Translations under genes and position numbers: made by a program
Shown here: positions 21,305 through 31,227 of the stretch, in pieces
How positions within the stretch are numbered: position 1 is the first letter of the stretch
How the letters are laid out: every line of letters begins with the position of its first letter
Assembly (NCBI GenBank): GCA_963575745.1
Contig: CAUYUJ010014613.1
Location: forward strand, 247,548-311,547
DNA: 64,000 bases
Source: Prorocentrum cordatum
Taxonomy: Eukaryota; Sar; Dinophyceae; Prorocentrales; Prorocentraceae
Direction of reading: 5' to 3'
The notes under the pieces: generated by a model
The model's input: only the letters and a program-made list of their open reading frames with translations
What the model was told of the DNA's origin: nothing
Database searches by the model: none

Positions 21305-23431
21305 TCACTCCGCGTCCCAAGGCAGTGCTGCCGGCCATAACCAGGCAATCCGCTCAAAGCTCCGGGCGCCAAATGCGGCCACAGCTGCGTCCCAGGTGTC
21401 CCACCTGGTGGGCCCATCGGCGAGGTTCAGCTTACTTGGAACACGGAACGCGTGCAAAGAGATGCCGGCCCTGGCGACCTGGAACCAGAAACCAGTGACC
21501 AAAGCATTGAGATCCGTTTGTCTGCTCGCTCCGCGCACAAGCACGTGCAACGCCGGATTGCAATCCACGAAAAGAAGTATTTCGCAGTTAGCCAGTCCGC
21601 GCTCGATTAAACATCGGACTGCGCACGCTGCGGCAAGCAGCTCCCACAGCACAATCTGGGTGCGCCGTGGATGCGCCCACTGCCAAGCCTCCTGCGGCAC
21701 CGAGGCGGCGCTCCACAATCGGAAACTCGGGTGCACCAGTGCGAATGCTATTCCTCCATCTCCCGCAGCATCTGTATACACAATGCACCGCTCAACGGCG
21801 CGCGGCGCAAGCTGAAACCGCCTGGTCGGCGCCTCTGCTAAAAACGCGGACCACCAGCGGAGCGCCGTCCGGACGCGCGCCGTCAAACGAGCAGTGCGGC
21901 GATTCGCTTGCCAGTGAAGCGCTGCGAGATACGCCCTGGCTCCCTTTCCAAAAACAGCGCTGCCAGCCCAATTCAGGCGGCCGGCCAACCGCTTCGCTTC
22001 GGCTGGACGGAGGGCGTCACTCTGGAGAGCCTCCCGAATGGTCTCGAGCCACTTCTGCAGTTTAGCTGGCCCAATCTGGAAGATGATTTCGCCTGAGCGC
22101 GCAGAAACGTCCACTCCCAAAATGGTGGTGCTCGTGGCGCCTCTCACGCGCTTCGAAGGCTCAAGCACCCAGCCTGTCAAGCCCAGCAGTTGCTCTGCGC
22201 AATGCGCTGTCCCTACTGGCCCTGTCAGCGCGCTTGCTGCGTCCAGGCACCTATCGGCCGAGAACAGATCGTCCACGAACCGGGGATATGCCACAAACAG
22301 ATCTCGCGCAAGCAACGCCTGGAAGAACGAACCAAGCCTATGCCAGCTGTGGACAGAAGCGCTCGACCCAAAAGGGCAGCAAATCAACTGCAGACCTTTG
22401 GCCTGCTCGGCTGCAGTGCGCCAGGAAATGACAGCGAAAGGCAGGTGTTCCGCCCGCAGCGGCAGGGATTTGAAGGCCCCTTTAAAATCCTCCTTCCGGA
22501 AGCACACAGCACAGTCGCGCGGCGCATCGCCAGCGACAGACCGCGCAACAGCGAGCAGAGTGTCCAAAGTGTCGACCGGCATGGGTTCCCCAATTGCCGT
22601 TGCTGAATTGACGAGAGACCCTGAGAAATCATCAATCAAGCGGACCTTGGGGATGAACTCGCCGCCTGCTTCCTTCCACCCCTCCAGGGCAGGGAATCGG
22701 GCAGAGATCACGGAGGCGGCGGGGCGCAGCTCTGTCCACCATGCCTTTTTTTCGGCTACCTCTTGCACGCATTTCGCCACAAATGCGTTCCAGACTGCAG
22801 GCTGCGCGGCCGACGGTCGGCGCACTCGCTCTAAAGTGCTGGCGTTGTTCTCCAAACAACGCTCGGCGAGAGATTCTGCAGTTTCTGACACTGCAGGGTA
22901 CGCGACGGGCGGCAAAATGCCGCTCCGAGGCAACTGGCCAAGCAAGGGAAAGCCTCGTTTGAGATCTTCCACCAGGCGGCAGTCTGGCCAGCCAATTGCC
23001 TCAACCATTTCCGCAAGAAGAATGAGATTCTTCTCGGGCCCGAGGACAAGCTGACAATGCTCGGGCAAAAGCGCAAACGCACATCTCCAGGCTGAATCTG
23101 TTTCGCGCTTTCGCGCGGCCCAGTGCTGGAGCCTCGCCGCCCGATGCGCGTGAAGCTCGGAATCTGACTGGGATTCCGCCCCCCTCAGTGCCTCAGCTAT
23201 TACTGCTGGCACTGGCGGGAGCCCTTCGTGTGCAGGCAAAGAAAGAGCCCATTCCAGGTGACTCCAAGGGTCCATGGAGCCTAGCAAAACAGGATTGGCT
23301 AGCAAGGAGTCCACGGCTTCGCTCAAGGCAGCAAACCCGCCGAGCGAATGCTCCAGGGACTCCCGGTCCTTTAAAACACTTGTAGGGGTACTATCAGCAT
23401 CACTGGCGGACGCATCTTCGGACGCCTGGCT
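21305..23431 (-). CDS. Reverse transcriptase/RNase H of N4 (in frame with gag after UGA)
   Basis: 708 codons open from the gag UGA. Motifs are LGPEKNLILLAEM, RLIDDFSGSLVNSATA, RKEDFKGAFKSLPL, CPFGSSASVHSWHR, FVDDLFSADR, VYTDAAGDGG, WELLAAACAV, FVDCNPALHVL and LNLADGPTR. All RT and RNase H acidic residues are present. It resembles N1 RT more closely than N5 RT. Confidence 0.92.
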   Translation of the reverse strand, partial: SQASEDASASDADSTPTSVLKDRESLEHSLGGFAALSEAVDSLLANPVLLGSMDPWSHLEWALSLPAHEGLPPVPAVIAEALRGAESQSDSELHAHRAARLQHWAARKRETDSAWRCAFALLPEHCQLVLGPEKNLILLAEMVEAIGWPDCRLVEDLKRGFPLLGQLPRSGILPPVAYPAVSETAESLAERCLENNASTLERVRRPSAAQPAVWNAFVAKCVQEVAEKKAWWTELRPAASVISARFPALEGWKEAGGEFIPKVRLIDDFSGSLVNSATAIGEPMPVDTLDTLLAVARSVAGDAPRDCAVCFRKEDFKGAFKSLPLRAEHLPFAVISWRTAAEQAKGLQLICCPFGSSASVHSWHRLGSFFQALLARDLFVAYPRFVDDLFSADRCLDAASALTGPVGTAHCAEQLLGLTGWVLEPSKRVRGATSTTILGVDVSARSGEIIFQIGPAKLQKWLETIREALQSDALRPAEAKRLAGRLNWAGSAVFGKGARAYLAALHWQANRRTARLTARVRTALRWWSAFLAEAPTRRFQLAPRAVERCIVYTDAAGDGGIAFALVHPSFRLWSAASVPQEAWQWAHPRRTQIVLWELLAAACAVRCLIERGLANCEILLFVDCNPALHVLVRGASRQTDLNALVTGFWFQVARAGISLHAFRVPSKLNLADGPTRWDTWDAAVAAFGARSFERIAWLWPAALPWDAE

Positions 23432-23434
23432 TCA
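23432..23434 (-). other. In-frame UGA between gag and RT of N4
   Basis: Context CGG TGA AGC. The frame downstream (SQASEDASASDADSTPTSVL...) is free of stops into the RT. The Ser/Asp-rich character just after the stop resembles N1 and N5. Confidence 0.65.
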
Positions 23435-24748
23435 CCGGCTCGACCAGCTTTTGCCATGCTGCCAGCTCTGGCCTTTGCTCCACTGACTCTCTTTTTTGTT
23501 GCGGTCTGCTTGGGCGCGGCTGCGCGATCTGCGCCGCAGGACTGGCGACACAGGTGCAGGGCGCGCCCCCTTGGGCCCACCAGCACACTTGCCACTACCC
23601 TTGCCAGAGCTGCCCTTTGCCTGCGCCGGCTGCGCTGGACCTTTGCCTGCGGCCTTCCCCGCGCGGCCGATCGCCGTCTGGGCCTTGTCCCGAGCGTCCC
23701 GGACGATCTCACGGTCCAACCTCTGGAAAAAGTGCGCAATCTGCTCGCCCCTCTCCAAGGAGCGTGCCATCTCACGCCGCACCAGCCAATCGTAGAAATA
23801 GGCGGTGTGCACGCCCCCGAACTCCTCGGCAACCCGCGTAAGCAGGAACACGTAACCCAGCACCTCGGACACAGAACAAACCTTCATGATGCAGATCTTG
23901 AGCCCCCACGTCATGACGTGGCCCAGGAACGTCGCGAAGCCAACGTAGTGCACCCGATCCTCGAGCGTCCGGGCGCGGCGCATCTCAAGAGACGCGCGCA
24001 TCCGATCCTCCCAGGTGCCTCCTGCAGCGACGACGTCGATCTCTGGGGTGCGGCTCCACTGGGGTCGGTGGGCTGCTTGGAGGTCGTCGCCATCAGCGCT
24101 GCCCACGAAGTGCCTGTCCCGGTCGGCAGCGGCGCGGCCGGCCGCCTCCCACTTGCCCGCGAGCTCCTCTGACGGCAAAGCCTCTGGGGGAAACTCGTGG
24201 AGCCCGACCTCGCGGATCCTGTCCGCCAGGCTGAAGGACAGGCCCTTCTTCGGCTGCGAGCCAGCTTGCTTGACAAAGTCGCGCATCACCTCTGCGAAGG
24301 CATCACTAGCCGTCGCAGCAGGGGCCACGTCACTGCTGCTTGGTCCTGCGCCGCTGCTGCCAGCGGTGCCTGCCTGGGCCACGCACTTGCCCTGGACGCG
24401 CAAAGCGTACACGAGCTGCGCCGGGGAGAATTTCAGAAGCTTCCAAGCCTCTGGGTAATCCTCAGCGCCGAAGGGGAAGTCGTTGGGCTTAATGCCCTGC
24501 GTGATCATGCCGCGGATCACCACGTCACTGTAATCACTCGGGTGGGTGCTGCCCACGAGGTTGGCGAGAGCTGCGGCTACACTGGTGTAGAAACGCAAGT
24601 CGTGTTTGGCGCGTGGAGCTTCGTCGACGCTCAGTGCGAACCGCACCCAGTTCAGCCTGTCTGCGGCGGGCGCCCCGGAGAACGCTGCGGCAGGCAAACC
24701 CTCGAGATCCGCCTTGATCTCAACGTCTGTGAACGAAACCTGCGCCAT
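23432..24748 (-). CDS. Gag-like protein of N4
   Basis: 438 aa from the ATG at 24748. I chose it because MAQVSFTDVEIKADLEGLP aligns with the N1 start; the open frame itself extends to 24928 but overlaps the leader relic. Conserved blocks are WVRFALSVDEAPRAKHDL, FPPEALPSEELAGKWEAAG, GSADGDDLQAAHRPQWSRTP, YVGFATFLGHVMTWGLK and EEFGGVHTAYFYDWLVRREMAR. The tail is basic (SGKGSGKC, RRRSRSRAQADR). Likely the RNA-packaging structural protein; no known zinc knuckle. Confidence 0.75.
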   Translation of the reverse strand: MAQVSFTDVEIKADLEGLPAAAFSGAPAADRLNWVRFALSVDEAPRAKHDLRFYTSVAAALANLVGSTHPSDYSDVVIRGMITQGIKPNDFPFGAEDYPEAWKLLKFSPAQLVYALRVQGKCVAQAGTAGSSGAGPSSSDVAPAATASDAFAEVMRDFVKQAGSQPKKGLSFSLADRIREVGLHEFPPEALPSEELAGKWEAAGRAAADRDRHFVGSADGDDLQAAHRPQWSRTPEIDVVAAGGTWEDRMRASLEMRRARTLEDRVHYVGFATFLGHVMTWGLKICIMKVCSVSEVLGYVFLLTRVAEEFGGVHTAYFYDWLVRREMARSLERGEQIAHFFQRLDREIVRDARDKAQTAIGRAGKAAGKGPAQPAQAKGSSGKGSGKCAGGPKGARPAPVSPVLRRRSRSRAQADRNKKESQWSKGQSWQHGKSWSSR

Positions 24749-24810
24749 GGTGTTGCGGACAACGAAGCAGGAATCTGCAGATTGGTTAGCTGGTGAGCAA
24801 CAAAGACTGA

Positions 24811-24831
24811 CTCGAACCGTGGAGGCTACGG
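24811..24831 (-). promoter_or_regulatory. Spliced-leader-like relic upstream of N4 gag
   Basis: The minus strand reads CCGTAGCC then TCCACGGTTCGAG, 62 nt before the gag ATG, about 14 of 21 positions matching. The upstream T (TGTCCGTAGCC) is shared with N1. Confidence 0.5.
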
Positions 24832-25059
24832 ACATCACAGTAGCCACACAAGACCGCCGAGCAAAACGTGGGACGAGAAACGGGCAGACCCAGCAAAATC
24901 TGCGACGAGGAGCAGCAAACCAGCGCAAGCAGAAACGCCTTCACCAAGTTGCACCCAAAGGCGCCGGCGAAGCCGCGGTAGCTGGAAACGCCCAGCGTCA
25001 ACCAACGTTGACGGTCGTTGAGTTTGGTTACCGGCACGCCAGGATAACCTGGAATGAGC

Positions 25060-26165
25060 AACTGCACCCCCTCAGCGTTAGCAACGGCCTGAGCAGCCGA
25101 GCGCGAGCAATGGCGCGCCAGCCGAACCCAGCGTTAGCAACTGGGACGACTGAAACCGCCCAGCGTTCCAGAGCACACCTGCCCAACTCAGCGGCAGCAA
25201 GGGCCTTTGCAAACTCGAGCCGCCCAGCGTTAGCTAGGGCTCATCAGCGTTGGCAGCACGGAGCCGCCCAGCGTCAGCAAGGGCGCACCAGCGAAACCCA
25301 GCGTCAGCAAGGGTACGGTGACTGAGCCGCCCAGCATGAGCTGGGGAACCCAGCGCTAGCAAGGGTATTTAGCGCCTGGAAGCGTTAGCAAGAGCGCTCC
25401 AGGAAAGCCCAGCGTTTGCGAGAGTTTTTGGCGCCGGAACCGCCAGCGTTAGCAAGGGCGCACCAGCGAACCACAGCGTTAGCGCTGACTGGAGCAGCCC
25501 AGCGTTAGCAAGGGCGCCCCAGCGGAACCCAGCGTTAGCAAGGGTTTGTGGTGACTGGAGCAGCCCCGCGTTAGCAAGGGCGCACCGGCGGAACCCAGCG
25601 TTAGCAAGGGTTTGTGGTGAGTGGAGCCGCCCAGCGTTAGCAAGGGCGCACCAGCGGAACCCAGCGTTAGCAAGGGTTTGTGGTGACTGGAGCCACCCAG
25701 CGTTAGCAAGGGCGCACCAGCGGAACCCAGCGTTAGCAAGGGTTTGTAGTGACTGGAGCCGCCCAGTGTTAGCAAGGGCGCACCAGCGGAACCCAGCGTT
25801 AGCAAGGGTTGTGGTGACTGGAGCAGCCCCGCGTTAGCAAGGGCACCCCAGCGGAACCCAGCATTAGCAAGGGTTTTTGGTCCTGGAGCCGCCCAGCGTT
25901 AGCAAGGGCGCACCAGCGGAACCCAGCGTTAGCAAGGGTTTGTGGTGACTGGAGCCGCCCAGCGTGAGCAAGGGCGCACCAGCGGAACCCAGCGTTAGCA
26001 AGGGTTTGTGGTGACTGGAGCCACCCAGCGTTAGCAAGGGCGCACCAGCGGAACCCAGCGTTAGCAAGGGTTTGTGGTGACTGGAGCCGCCCAGCGTTAG
26101 CAAGGGCGCACCAGCGGAACCCAGCGTTAGCAAGGGTTTGCCGTGAATGGAGCCGCGCAGCACTG
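25060..26165. repeat. N4 leader tandem array, 66-bp unit
   Basis: About ten good copies, more degenerate at the left, of CCCAGCGTTAGCAAGGGCGC, ACCAGCGGAA, CCCAGCGTTAGCAAGGG and TTTGTGGTGACTGGAGCCG. CCCAGCGTTAGCAAGGG occurs twice per unit. Open frames (LLTLGSAGAP repeats on the minus strand) are artefacts. Confidence 0.92.
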
Positions 26166-26486
26166 CTAAGGGCGCACCAGCTGGCAGCGGAGCCGCCTGG
26201 CGCCACGCACTGGCGAAACCCAGCCAAGGGCGCACCTGGAACTACCAGCTGCGCGCTTGCAGGAGCACCCGTGCACGGACGGCAAATGCGACGAGGAGCG
26301 CCAGCACCAATGCCCAACGGCCCGCAGGCGAGAGCACGCAACGTGACGCGGCGCTGAAGGCGAGGTGCTGCAAAGGGAAATACCAGAAGACCCTCCCGCC
26401 TCCTATCCCCGTCTGCGACCTGAGTGCACCACCCAGGCCTGCAGACGGCGTCATAGGAGCACGGGCGTACAGACAAGGGGCGTGGG
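26166..26486. other. N4 spacer between array and A1
   Basis: No ORF, repeat unit or motif that I can recognise; a low-complexity GC-rich leader sequence. Confidence 0.5.
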
Positions 26487-26849
26487 CCTGCACCGCGGCA
26501 GCGGCAGCCCCACGAGAAGCGATGCGCACGCGCACCCCCTGACCCCGCAGGCGCTGCTGCGTCCGCGTGCTGACGCAGGGTCCACAAGGCCCCTGGTGAC
26601 CAACGACAGACGGACACGGACGGACGGACACGGACAGACGGGCAGAGAAGGAAACCGCACCCTGAACGGGCCAGGCGTGAGCAAGAACTTCCCCTCCAAC
26701 TCCGCAGCCTCCGTAGGAGGCTACCGGCCATGAGCCAAACGCACGAAGCTAGGAGGCCAGGAAGCCAAGAGGCTAAGAGTGGACAAGAATCCTGCTCCTC
26801 AAATTTCACTGCCCCCCAAACCACTCGTGCCTCGTGATTTAGGGGCGAC
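26487..26849 (-). repeat. N4 A1 half-repeat with terminal hairpin
   Basis: Matches A2 at 18881-19244 nearly base for base. The outer end on the minus strand starts GTCGCCCCTAAATC and can fold against GGTTTGGGGGGC. N3 RT resumes at 26850. Confidence 0.88.
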
Positions 26850-26935
26850 AAAAAGCTGCAGCGCTGGAGGCAATGCAGGCGGCAGGCTTTACGGACGTTC
26901 CGTGGAGCTGCCCACCAGACGCCCCGTGGCTCTAG
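26850..26935 (+). pseudogene. N3 reverse transcriptase C-terminal end
   Basis: Encodes (E)KAAALEAMQAAGFTDVPW then SCPPDAPWL and a TAG at 26933-26935. It rejoins the 18718 end precisely. The PDAPW ending matches N2, N4 and N7 and appears ancestral; N8 has lost it through a short deletion. Confidence 0.88.
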
Positions 26936-27041
26936 TCTGAAACGCTCACCTGGCGGCAAAAAATGAGACGATTTCTGCATCGTCATCTGTTGTGTGGTCG
27001 CCGTTGCTCGTCGTGTCCCGCTGGCATCGGGCAGCAGTAGT

Positions 27042-27063
27042 CAGTAGCCGGTTTGGTTCGAAG
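27042..27063 (+). promoter_or_regulatory. Spliced-leader-like relic upstream of N3 YR
   Basis: CAGTAGCCGGTTTGGTTCG then AAG, 17 nt before the ATG at 27081; 16-17 of 21 positions match with one extra base. The same sequence is at 59698 in N8. Confidence 0.6.
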
Positions 27064-27080
27064 AAGGCTGGCGGTGAGCC

Positions 27081-28152
27081 ATGCTCCAATTTCTCGACAA
27101 AAGCCGGGCTGACACCTTCGGGGAGCGCGTCCAGTCCAGCTCCGCCCGCGATGATGGCGCTGCAGGGCCAGTTCCGAGTGCTGCCAGCTCCGAGCAGAAC
27201 GCAGAGCCACAGGATCAGGAGGGGTGCAGTTTGAGAGACAGGCTGCCAGTGCTCACCCGCCAGGGGTGGTTGTGGACGGTCTCTGGTCAGAGCTGGTTGG
27301 CTTTGGCGCCAGAGATGTGTATGAGTTCGCCGGCATCGACGTCGACGAGGCCCGGTTGGTGTGGACGCCGTTGGCGGGTTGCTCTGCACCTTTCGTTGGG
27401 AGATTTCTGCAGCTTTGCGAGGCGGGAATCGCCGGAGAGAGACGAAGCAGGCAGCCAGCGATGGCCTCGCACGGAGCTCCGCTTCCGGCAAGAGACGGGC
27501 AGCCTGGGCAGACGGGGCATCTGGCGGCAGCTTCTGGGCAGGCAGCGGCGCCGGCCGCGGCCAGCAGCATGGCAGCTTTAGCCTTGGTGGCGCAAGCCAG
27601 GCGCCGGTGCGAGCACTTGCCTCCAGGCGTGCTGGCTAGTGCCATCCGAGACATGGGCCGGCTGCCAGCGAATCCGTTCTCCCAGCAGGCGCATGCCCCT
27701 CGGGCAGCTGCAAAGAGAGCTCGAGTGAACGCTGGCACAGCGGCGGATTACGATGCGCAGGCCACTTGGCTCGAATTCGCAGGCTGGAAGAAGAGCGCCC
27801 CCCAGTACGCCAGCGCGGTGCAGCTCTGGGGCGAGGCAGCAGGCTTGGCCCGCGAGGAACCATGGCCACCGTCGCATGGGTCAGCTTGTGCATTTTGTTC
27901 GCTGTTCCGCAGCAGTGCCACATTGGGGAAATATCTCTCGCACATTCGGTCTGTGCTGTCGCTGCTGCGCGTTTCGCCTGGCTATCTCGCAGATACTACC
28001 CGGCTCGTGAAGGGCGCCGAAAAGGCCATGGCAGGCCAGACGAGGCCTCGCGTTTGGGCTACTGTTGCCCAGACTCGCGAACTTGTAGCTTGGGCCAGAA
28101 AGGCGGGCCGCCCAGATATCGGATGGTCGTGGGCAGTTTCGCGGCATTTTTG
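27081..28152 (+). pseudogene. N3 tyrosine recombinase, 5' part
   Basis: Starts MLQFLDKSRADTFGERV. Compared with N8, a 10-bp deletion near 27236 shifts the frame (GCSLR then RQAASAHPPG in another frame). The second frame then runs to SWAVSRHF, where N5 interrupts at the ggcatttttg/cttaagg junction. The rest is at 37213. Confidence 0.88.
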
Positions 28153-28525
28153 ATACCCCCTAAACCAAAGGTTTCGATGGGGAGGAAAATCTAAAGCCCC
28201 GCCTGATGTAAACCGGTTGGTGGATTCATCGGTTGATGGCTTTAACCGTGTACGTAAACTCGTGGGCAGTCACGGCTTGGGCTCCCGACGGAGCAGCGGA
28301 TTTCTTCCAAGGCCTGGTCGGCTCCAACTCGGAGCAGCGGTGGTCTTCGACAACTCCGGAGGCCGATCGGGGCACCGCCCGGCTCGGGGGCGGGATAGCA
28401 AGTTCCCGGCACCACGGCCGCCGCGGAGCAAGCGCCCTGCGGGGTGCACTCGCTCCACCGAGGGGTCTTTGCAAGCCCCAGTGGTCCACATAGTGGGCCA
28501 GGTGCTGTTCGCAGCGCCCGTGGTG
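28153..28525 (+). repeat. N5 A1 half-repeat with terminal hairpin
   Basis: Starts ATACCCCCTAAACC, then AAAGGTTTCGATGGGG, then AGGAAAATC. Near-identical to A2 at 36645-37018, with a few substitutions and one indel. Confidence 0.9.
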
Positions 28526-29030
28526 GCTTCATGGGTTGCATTTCTCAGCTGGCGCTCCTCGTCGCCACTCTCGGCGTCTTTCCTTGCCAGGCTGGTCTGC
28601 CCGCGCTCTCGTCGCCAAGCTCGCTTGCCGCGGTCCTCGTCGCCACTCTTGGGTCCCTGGCCTTGCTGCCGCACCCTTGGCCCGTGCCCGTGCTGGCCAG
28701 TGCCTCCTTTCAGTGGGTCCCTGGCCTTGCTGCCACACCCCGGCGCGTGCCCTTGCTGGCCAGCGCCCTTTCTCTGCGGGTCCCTGGCCTTGCTGCCATG
28801 CCCCGGCCCGCGCCCTTGCCGGCCAGCGCCTTTGTCGTCGCAGGCCGTCCTGGTGGCCACACTCGCCGGCGCTCCCTCGTCGCCACATGCACTCTCTCGC
28901 GCTCCTCGTCGCCAAAGCGCAGGGTCCCTGGCCTGGCTGCCATGCTCTGGCCTGCGCCCTGGCGGGCCAGTGCTGTGCACAAGTGGGTCCCTGGCCTGGC
29001 TGCCATACCCCAGGCCCGCGGGGTCGTTCT
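28526..29030. repeat. N5 leader array 1, CTCGTCGCC / TCCCTGGCC repeats
   Basis: Degenerate repeats of GTCCCTGGCCTTGCTGCC, GCCCTTGCTGGCCAGCGCC and CTCGTCGCCAC. Long open frames on both strands reflect the GC-rich repeat and show no domain. Confidence 0.7.
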
Positions 29031-30240
29031 GGCGCCAGCACGCCCAGAATTGCATTCTACGCGCGATTCTGCACAATCTGGCGCCGGCGCGTCCAGGAGT
29101 GCAATCGCAGCGGATCCCTGCAATTGCGGTCAGGGCGCAAACTTGCGCATTGCACTCCGAATGCGCTCATTCTGGCGCCAGCCTGCCCGGAGTGTACCTG
29201 CCCTGGCTGAAATACCTGGTCACGTGCCCTTGCAGGCCGCACCCTTGCTGGCGCCTCCTCGTCGTGTGCCCGCGCATGTCTCTCCTGCGGGCCTGCTGGG
29301 CTGGCTCGCCGGCCACCCTGGCAGGGCTGCGCGTTTCTCGCTGGTACAGCGCCCGTATCTGTGCGCACAATCGCGCATTCTGGCGCTAGCGCGCCAGCAG
29401 GTGCTGTCCGGGCGCAAATCTGCACACTTTCGCGCTGGCCCGCCCAGAATTGCAATCGGGGCGCGAACCTGCGGAATCTGTCGCCAGCTCGCTCAGAATG
29501 GCATTCCGAGTTCTAATCCGCGCATTCTGGCGCCAGGGCGCTCAGAATTGCATTCGGGCCCCGACTCTGCGCAATCTGGCGCTCGCACGCCCCGAGTTGC
29601 AATCAGAGCTGGACTCCGCGCAATCTGGCGTTGGAGCGGGCAGGGTTTCAATCGGAGCTCGAATCTGCGCAATCTCGCGCTGGCGCGCCGAAGAGGCGAA
29701 CAGGCGTTTTCGGCGCTAGCGCGCCCAGAAATGCATTCTAAGCCGAATTTGCGCACTCTGCCGCCAGCGCACCCCGAATTGCATTCTGGGCGCGACTTGC
29801 GCATTCTGACTCTGGCGCGCCCAGGGATGCATGCTGAGGCCGAATTTGCGCAATCTGGCGCCCTCACGCCCAGAAGTGCCGTCGGAGGGAAACCTTCGCC
29901 TTTCGGGACTGGTGCGCCGAGAATTGCATCTGGAGGCCAAACCTTGTATTCTAGCGCAAGCGCGCTCAGATTCGCACTCTCAGCGCGAATTCGCGCGCCT
30001 GGGCGTCAGCGCGCTCAGAGTTGCAGTCTGAGCTCATTTGTGCGTTCTGGCGCCGATGCGCGCCCCGATTCGCAATCGGAGCGCTCGTGCTCCGAGGCGT
30101 CCGCGCGCCCAGAATTGCATTCAGAGCACACTTTTGCGTCGTGGCACTGCTCAGGTTCGCAATCAGCGCAAATTCGCGCTCCTGGGGGCACTGGAGCATC
30201 TCAGAGGACGGCTGCGCGAGAATCGTCCTGGGCGTGATTT
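29031..30240. repeat. N5 leader array 2, GCGCCCAGAATTGCATTC-type units
   Basis: About 25 copies of a unit of roughly 45-50 bp built on CGCCCAGAATTGCATTC and TCTGGCGCCAG. The core is the same near-palindrome seen in the M1 and N1 arrays. Confidence 0.85.
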
Positions 30241-30249
30241 CGCGGACCG

Positions 30250-31227
30250 CGCGAGCTAGAAGGAGCGGCTACGGACACTCTGGGGCACTCGGGGTCGGAT
30301 GTGCGCAGGCGGCAGAAGCTAGTCCTTGATGGGGGGGCATTGGCTAACCCCCCACCTGCACACAACGGGGGCGGGGGTGCTTTGCACTTGTGCAGCACGC
30401 CCGTCCTCGACCGACCCCGGGGGGTCCGCGTCCCAAACGGCACGTAATCGGAATATCGATGCTGACGCCCTTTCACCAGAGAATTCAGAATTAAATTCTG
30501 GTGTAGCTCGTGAAAATTGGGCTCAGGCCACTGGCCATTCGTTCCGCTACGGACGGATTTCTTAGGCGCAATTTTCGGGCAGTCCGAAAAATCTCAGGGC
30601 GACGACGCCCCCCTGCATTAGCGTGGGATGAGCGGAAGCCCCCCTCGCGTGCTGCCACTTGGCCAAAATAGGCCTCGGTACGCTGAAAAAAACTCCCTAC
30701 TCACTCTGGCCTGGCGGAGGGGGAGGAGCAGGGAGACCCATGTAGTTCCCCTGGCCGCTGAGCGGTCAAAGGGGTTCGACTGGGATCGGCGTGGCACTGC
30801 TGTAGCTTGCATGGTTTCGCCCCAAGCTGACCCGAGTGGCCCCCCTGGCCGCGATGGAAGTCAAAGGGGGGTCGCCGGGATGTGCGGCAGCGAGAGCTGT
30901 GCGAATTTGCATCCAGGGAAGGCGGAGCGGAGCGGAGGACTCTCTCCCCTTCCTTCCTTCGTGCTGGGGCTCAAGCGGCCGACGTGCCGTTGCGACAGCT
31001 GGGCGCGATCGGAAAACTGGCTGCTGGACGCAGGTGGGGGGTGCTCAGGAGGCTGAAACGGTGGTGCGCCCATGTCCCACAGAAAGAATGGCCGTGTCAG
31101 TCGCGTTGCAATGGCTCCAGGCGTTCATGCATTGGCTTCCGGAGTCGTCTGGGCTCAGAGTGATTGGTTGCTCTTTGCGTCCACGCTCTCACACACCACC
31201 TGCTGTAGCATTCGGGGACGCCGCATC
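30250..31227 (+). promoter_or_regulatory. N5 5' leader shared with N6
   Basis: Closely similar to 48050-48840 in N6 (estimated near 90% by eye), while the arrays upstream differ. It contains an inverted G/C run (TTGATGGGGGGG...CCCCCCAC), GCTCGTGAAAATTG, the palindrome-like CCGCTACGGACGG and TTTTCGGGCAGTCCGAAAA. A weak leader-like CTGTAGCATTCGGGGAC is at 31203-31219, just before the gag ATG. Probably a promoter and untranslated leader; the promoter itself is not identified. Confidence 0.55.

Larger units (their letters stand above)
18719..26849 (-). mobile_element. N4, complete Ngaro-like retroelement with frameshifted YR
   Basis: 8.1 kb, minus strand. A1 26487-26849, array, leader, gag, UGA, RT, YR, B1 19245-19350, A2 18881-19244, B2 18719-18824. 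It is inserted between CGCGGG and AAAAAGC of the N3 RT; N8 keeps the uninterrupted CGCGGGAAAAAGC. No target duplication. Only the YR is damaged. Confidence 0.9.

Noticed and set aside
21305-23326. Plus-strand open frames opposite N4 RT
   Set aside because: Antisense shadows; the RT motifs are on the minus strand.
25799-26986. 395-codon minus-strand open frame
   Set aside because: Formed by the 66-bp array (LLTLGSAGAP) plus A1; it ends in the N3/N4 junction.
28217-29389. 390-codon plus-strand open frame in the N5 leader
   Set aside because: Runs from A1 through two arrays with no conserved counterpart in A2 or in N6; composition follows the repeats.
30250-30600. snRNA or spliced-leader RNA gene in the N5/N6 leader
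   Set aside because: Palindromic words are present but no full leader followed by a GT donor, Sm site or U-snRNA core could be read.
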